This document shows, one piece after another, positions 60,041 to 64,000 of a DNA stretch of 64,000 nucleotides. The stretch is from Rhodamnia argentea (Eukaryota; Streptophyta; Magnoliopsida; Myrtales; Myrtaceae), in the NCBI RefSeq assembly GCF_020921035.1, contig NC_063154.1, positions 4,216,001-4,280,000 on the forward strand, in the 5' to 3' direction. The position numbers and the translations under genes are program-made. Position 1 is the first letter of the stretch. Each line of letters begins with the position of its first letter. The notes under the pieces are model-generated. The model did not search any database, was not told the origin of the DNA, and saw nothing but the letters and a program-made list of their open reading frames with translations.

Positions 60041-60280
60041 GGCTCCGTTTGTTTTGTGAGAAGTGAACGGATTAGAAAATATTTTTCTAAAAATGATTGT
60101 TTGTATCGCTTGAAAATGTCTATCAATAAAAAAATGTTTTCGTTACCGTCAGCAGTTTATGTCTAAATATCTTGGACGATGAAAAGATTTTTCATTTATT
60201 TATTTTTATGAAAGATACAAGCGATCATTTTTAAGAATATGTTTTCCAAATCATTTATTTTCCCTTTCACAAGCGAAACC
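60041..60280. mobile_element. MITE, 240 bp, abutting the hAT-like element
   Basis: The left end GGCTCCGTTTGTTTTGTGAG and the reverse-complemented right end GGTTTCGCTTGTGAAAGGG are inverted. Subterminal phrases (tttttctaaaaatgatt and aaaatgatcgcttgtatc) also mirror each other. It begins right at the target duplication of the element before it. I could not find its own target duplication. Confidence 0.65.
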
Positions 60281-61705
60281 TATAAGTTAACAATTAACTA
60301 ACATTTCAAACAGATTGATATGTGACTAGAAATGCTTACATATTTGACTTGCATAAATAGCTTATGCTTCTCGTTAACTACAATGAACCGTCAAATTAGC
60401 CTAATTATCCAATTGATATAGCCACGACATCTTATTCATGAAGTGCAAATCTACTCCTTTTTCAGTGCAAGAAAAAGGAACATACCCTTACTCTATTGTA
60501 GGCTCACTAAGAGCAAAAGGGGATCATACATTTTCGTGAAACTACTAGGTAGATATGCTGTTAACGAACATATAACACACGATATCTAAACCTTTCGGCG
60601 CGATTACTCGCCATGGATGCATGCCAATCGCTCAGCAAAGATACATCGCGTGAGACCCCATCGATTGGATAACATGTGTAGGCCCCTGTTGTTATGATTT
60701 TAGTACAACATCTATCATATCTAGATCGAGAACAATTGAAGAACGTCAAAGGACAAGACATTGTTGAGTAGAGGCAACAGGCGAGGCGTTGGTCAAAGTT
60801 CACAGTCACGTTTCTCATTTTTTTTTTCCTTTAGAGAATAATTTCCGTTATTAGAGGCTTGAGAAGCCAAAAATAATAACAATTAATGCTTCCCATTGGA
60901 GGAAATCAAAGGGAATACGTTGACCTACCATACAGGAAGTATGGTTTCCAAATGCGATTCGATCTTAAGAAAAAAAAATGCTAGTATTGCGAATTTTAAA
61001 GACTTGGATCCCATCATATTATCGATAGTTAAAAATCCATTTACCGTGATTGAATTTAATTAATTTAGATGATTTAAAACTGTAAATCTCGCAAGGTCAT
61101 GCAATTTTAAATCATCTGATTGGAATAAATTTCAAAACATGGTATTTATGTACTTTCCTTCTATCGAATTTGGCTAAACTTTGATCCGTCATAACTTTTT
61201 CATCTGATGTCCCACTAACCTGATTTTTGCATCAACATAAGATCGGTAATCCGATATTCCTAAATGAAAAAACAAAAGAAAAAGAAAAAAATATTAGAAT
61301 ATTATTAAAATTTGCTCATTTTAACACCGGTTGCGCCACATAATACGGTTGGCATCCATGTGAGTGATTTCCAATCAAATTTGGCAGAAATAAATTATCG
61401 CATTAGCCTATTCCATCCGGAGCTTCTGCAGATTCCTGCATCTTGAAGAGCCGAAGCTGCGGAACTGCAAATGTAGAGAACTCGTACCCTTGGAAAGTTC
61501 TGAAGACGACGTATACAAGCTAGATCTTTTTCTAGCCATTCCACGCCAAAAACACGTTCGCAGTGATCACGAACACTTCCTATCTGCTTCCAAATCAAGA
61601 CTCGTAACAGTATCTGCTCAGTTATAAACTCCAACAACGACCTATAGTGTGTGTGTGTCTATATAGATATATAGAAGAATGCATGTGTCTAGGGTTTGTG
61701 CGGTT
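60281..61705. other. AT-rich intergenic region
   Basis: No recognisable protein or RNA gene. A minus-strand frame of 80 codons at 61395-61637 contains an acceptor-like tttgcag at about 61466 and may be a downstream exon of the proline-rich gene, but the evidence is thin. Confidence 0.4.
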
Positions 61706-62492
61706 TCACTTGATATGGCAGCGGACCTCCCGGGTGCTTCGGCTTGCGGTTTTTTCACGCTTGCCACAAAGCTTAATCTCATGCGCGCCGCGAGCCTTAA
61801 TCTGCACGTCTGACTTGGAAATGCCTGGAATAATGCACTTGCGTTAGAACTCACATATCATGTGTAATCGCATGATTTTCCCTTGATTGAAACAACAAAA
61901 GAAGATTTAACAGAGTTTCGAAATGTCATATAGAACACTATAATGCTAGCACTGTTTTGCTATTACCACTCATATACACGTATGATGTACATATGTGTCT
62001 TGTGCGCGTATATGATACATTACCTTGCAAAAATATTTTTTTTTTTTTTTTTTTCCGACGAAGATGAGAAGGGGTAGGCTTACCTATTTTAGCTGTAACC
62101 GGAGCCGACGTCGCCTTTAAAGATGGAGGCGAAGCTGTTTCTAAGGATGGCATGGAAGATGGTGTTGAAGCCGGACGGGAAGGTGGTTTTGGACCTGAAT
62201 TTGGGCGGGAAGCTGGTTTTGGACCCGAATCTGGTGGCGGGGTCGGATGAACCGACTTCCCCTTGGAAGATGGAGGCGAAGCTGTTTCTAAAGATGGCAT
62301 GGAAGATGGTATCGAAGCCGGACGGGAAGGTGGTTTTGGATCTGAATTTGGACGGGAAGCTGGTTTTGGACCCGAATTTGGTGGCGGAGGCGGATTCTGA
62401 ACTGGGTGTGGATTTGGAGGCGGAGATGGAGGCGGGGGCGGGGGCGGGGGCGGGGGCGGCGGAGGAGCTGGCATTGAGTGACAGCCACCCAT
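61706..62492 (-). CDS. Possible proline-rich protein with N-myristoylation-like start
   Basis: Minus-strand exons 62492-62084 and 61824-61706 join in phase 1 through a strong donor (AAAATAG then GTAAGC) and a good acceptor (attattccag); 175 residues. The N-terminus MGGCHS fits a myristoylation/palmitoylation signal (Gly2, Cys4), followed by a run of 13 prolines and two 49-residue repeats (SGPKPASRPN, PPSRPASIPSSMPSLETASPP). The second exon encodes a basic segment, ISKSDVQIKARGAHEIKLCG. An in-frame ATG six codons upstream (MVGLKK) is the alternative start. I know no family with this layout. The repeat is open in most frames on both strands, so an open frame alone proves little; the intact splice junction in the right phase is the better sign. 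Could be a young or lineage-specific gene, or a non-coding repeat. Confidence 0.4.
62129..62420. repeat. 147-bp tandem repeat, two copies
   Basis: The phrase gaagctgtttctaa starts at 62131 and again at 62278, a period of 147 bases (49 codons). Each copy contains a smaller internal repeat (gggaagctggttttggaccc and gggaaggtggttttggac). Few differences between copies. Confidence 0.85.
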
Positions 62493-62965
62493 CTTTTTCA
62501 GTCCTACCACTTACATGTGAAAATAAGCAAAGAGTTTTTGATAAACAAAGGATGAGTTGTGGATGCATAATCTCCTTGATATCTCCTTTTTTTATAAAGC
62601 AACTACAAAACTTGTTATACGGCAGTTTCCAATTAATATTGCATGCGAATATCGGATTTCATCCCCATAAGAAAATTTCGGAGATTTTGTTCACGTGAAA
62701 GAAGAGCATCCATTTTTCATTTGCAAAATATTCTCTTGCCATGCGTAATATAGATGTTTTACCAAAATATAATTGTCTTAAACCAATGAATAAAATTAAG
62801 CACGTTTAATGACAATAATTAGTTTTGACTTAAGGGGTTCAATTAAGTAAAACAATCATTTAACTTCTTAAAAAAGATTGGGTTAAATCATATAAAATCT
62901 TGCCTATTTGCATCTCTAAAGGCCTAAATCCTTTTCAGATTTGGTGAGAAATTAATATTATTCTA

Positions 62966-63917
62966 GGGTAGCGCTATTTACACTCTCATTTTGGCTAAGA
63001 CACTCATTTTTACTAGTTAACTTACTAAAATACCCTCCTGTTTCTTTAATTAAATATTTCTTTTTTTATCAGGCTAATCCATAAATCTACCTTTTTTTTT
63101 AGTTGATCTTGATAAAAACAGAAAAGGAAAATTGATCACAAAATGGAAAAGATTAATTTGTTAAAAGCATAATAAAATGTCAAACGTATTTGTATTTAGA
63201 TATGTATTAACAAAGGATAAACACATAAATGAAAAAAAAAACATGAAATTTTGTGCTGTTCAAAACTTGATATAAAGAAAGGAATTAATGTCGATTGTAA
63301 ATTCAATCTCATAGCAAGTGGATAAAAAATTTAAAATATGCTTAAAATTTCTCCTAAAAAAATCTTACGTGAGTTTGAAATTGCAGAATGTTTAAAAAAA
63401 AATTTCAACCCCATCTTCCAATTCATATTAAAATATGAAAAGCTATACAAAAAAAGAACAAATAAGCGATTTGTAACTTTAGAAACCTACAATTCTATTT
63501 GAAAATCACCCACAAGATCAAAATCTGCTTGATAATTATATTGAATTTTAAATTTCAAATTTGAAATAAAGTTTCCCTCTAACTATTTCATAAAAAATAG
63601 ATAGTTAATTGTATGTTCATAAGCCGTTATAACTAGAAATTTCTAACATTTTATATAGCTTTTCTAATTAAAATGATGTGATCATAAATTAAGAATAACG
63701 AACTTCTCTAGGAAAAGTGATAACATGATGCATTATAGAATGATATTTATTGGGTGCAATTTGATATTTAAAAGGGAAAATAAAAAATAAAAGCAGTTAT
63801 GTTGGTTAGGTTGATAAAAAAAATAAACAATAACTTGAAGAGGGAGAAGGGTATTTCGGTCTATTGATTAAAAAGAAGAGTACGTTAGCCAAAATAGGAG
63901 TAGAAATAACACCGCCC
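62966..63917. mobile_element. Non-autonomous DNA transposon with about 75-bp inverted ends, 952 bp
   Basis: The left end GGGTAGCGCTATTTACACTC and the reverse complement of the right end GGGCGGTGTTATTTCTACTC are alike, and the likeness goes on through cattttggctaa / tattttggctaa and aaataccct. Flanks ttattcta (62958-62965) and ttatccta (63918-63925) match at 7 of 8. Long inverted ends would suit a Mutator-like element, an 8-bp duplication a hAT; left open. AT-rich interior without open frames. Confidence 0.7.
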
Positions 63918-64000
63918 TTATCCTACACTCCATATTCAGCTATTATAAAATAAAAAAAATTATGTTTTCACGTTTAGCTCTTCAGATGATCAGCACTTAA

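Noticed and set aside
62123-62698. 191-codon plus-strand open frame with repeated MEAKLFL units
   Set aside because: Antisense of the 147-bp repeat, whose unit is a multiple of three and therefore stays open in several frames; no splice or family support on this strand.
1-64000. Bacterial-type systems (operons, CRISPR arrays, toxin pairs) and LTR-type elements
   Set aside because: No direct-repeat arrays with spacers, no tight prokaryote-like gene spacing, and no pair of long terminal repeats or capsid/integrase frames were seen.

Overview
The window is nuclear DNA of a eudicot plant. Its genes have many short introns with GT..AG borders and AT-rich introns. The protein set is plant-specific, there is an intron-bearing tRNA-Tyr, and the intergenic DNA is AT-rich and full of short non-autonomous DNA transposons. 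I cannot name the species. A woody eudicot is a guess from the repeat style only.

Left half (1-40 kb), gene-dense: the 3' part of SDP6 (mitochondrial FAD glycerol-3-phosphate dehydrogenase, +, 1-4158), SVR1-like plastid rRNA pseudouridine synthase (+, 5844-9556), FLD-type histone demethylase (+, 10948 to 15284 or 18745), a BORCS8/MEF2BNB-like protein (-, 21207-22172, with a 5'UTR exon near 24.1 kb), U11/U12-31K minor-spliceosome protein (+, 24515-25321), a small plastid-targeted DUF3783-like protein (-, 27256-29915), a serine carboxypeptidase of the SCPL48/49 type (-, 31340-34893) and a Gag1-like-clamp (DUF4050) protein (-, 36529-39865). In Arabidopsis SDP6, FLD, U11/U12-31K and SCPL49 lie close together in the same order on chromosome 3 (At3g10370 to At3g10410), so this half looks like a conserved block with other genes inserted. 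Exon borders were derived by eye from splice dinucleotides, reading phase and family likeness; the frame closes in every gene listed.

Right half (40-64 kb), gene-poor: a TAA-flanked Tourist-like element, a decayed RNase H fragment, tRNA-Tyr(GUA), a tandem duplication that made a truncated tRNA-Val beside the whole tRNA-Val(UAC), the ACR10-like ACT-domain protein (-, 47765-50622), then some 13 kb carrying at least eight transposon copies with recognisable terminal inverted repeats and, in most cases, target-site duplications (Tourist, hAT-like and Mutator-like). A possible small proline-rich gene with a 147-bp tandem repeat and an N-myristoylation-like MGGC start lies at 61706-62492.

The genes do not form one pathway; this is ordinary plant euchromatin. 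The points most worth checking are the two alternative 3' ends of FLD, the tRNA-Val duplication, the proline-rich gene, the shared promoter at 24.2-24.5 kb and the MITE families. I found no clear new multi-gene system.
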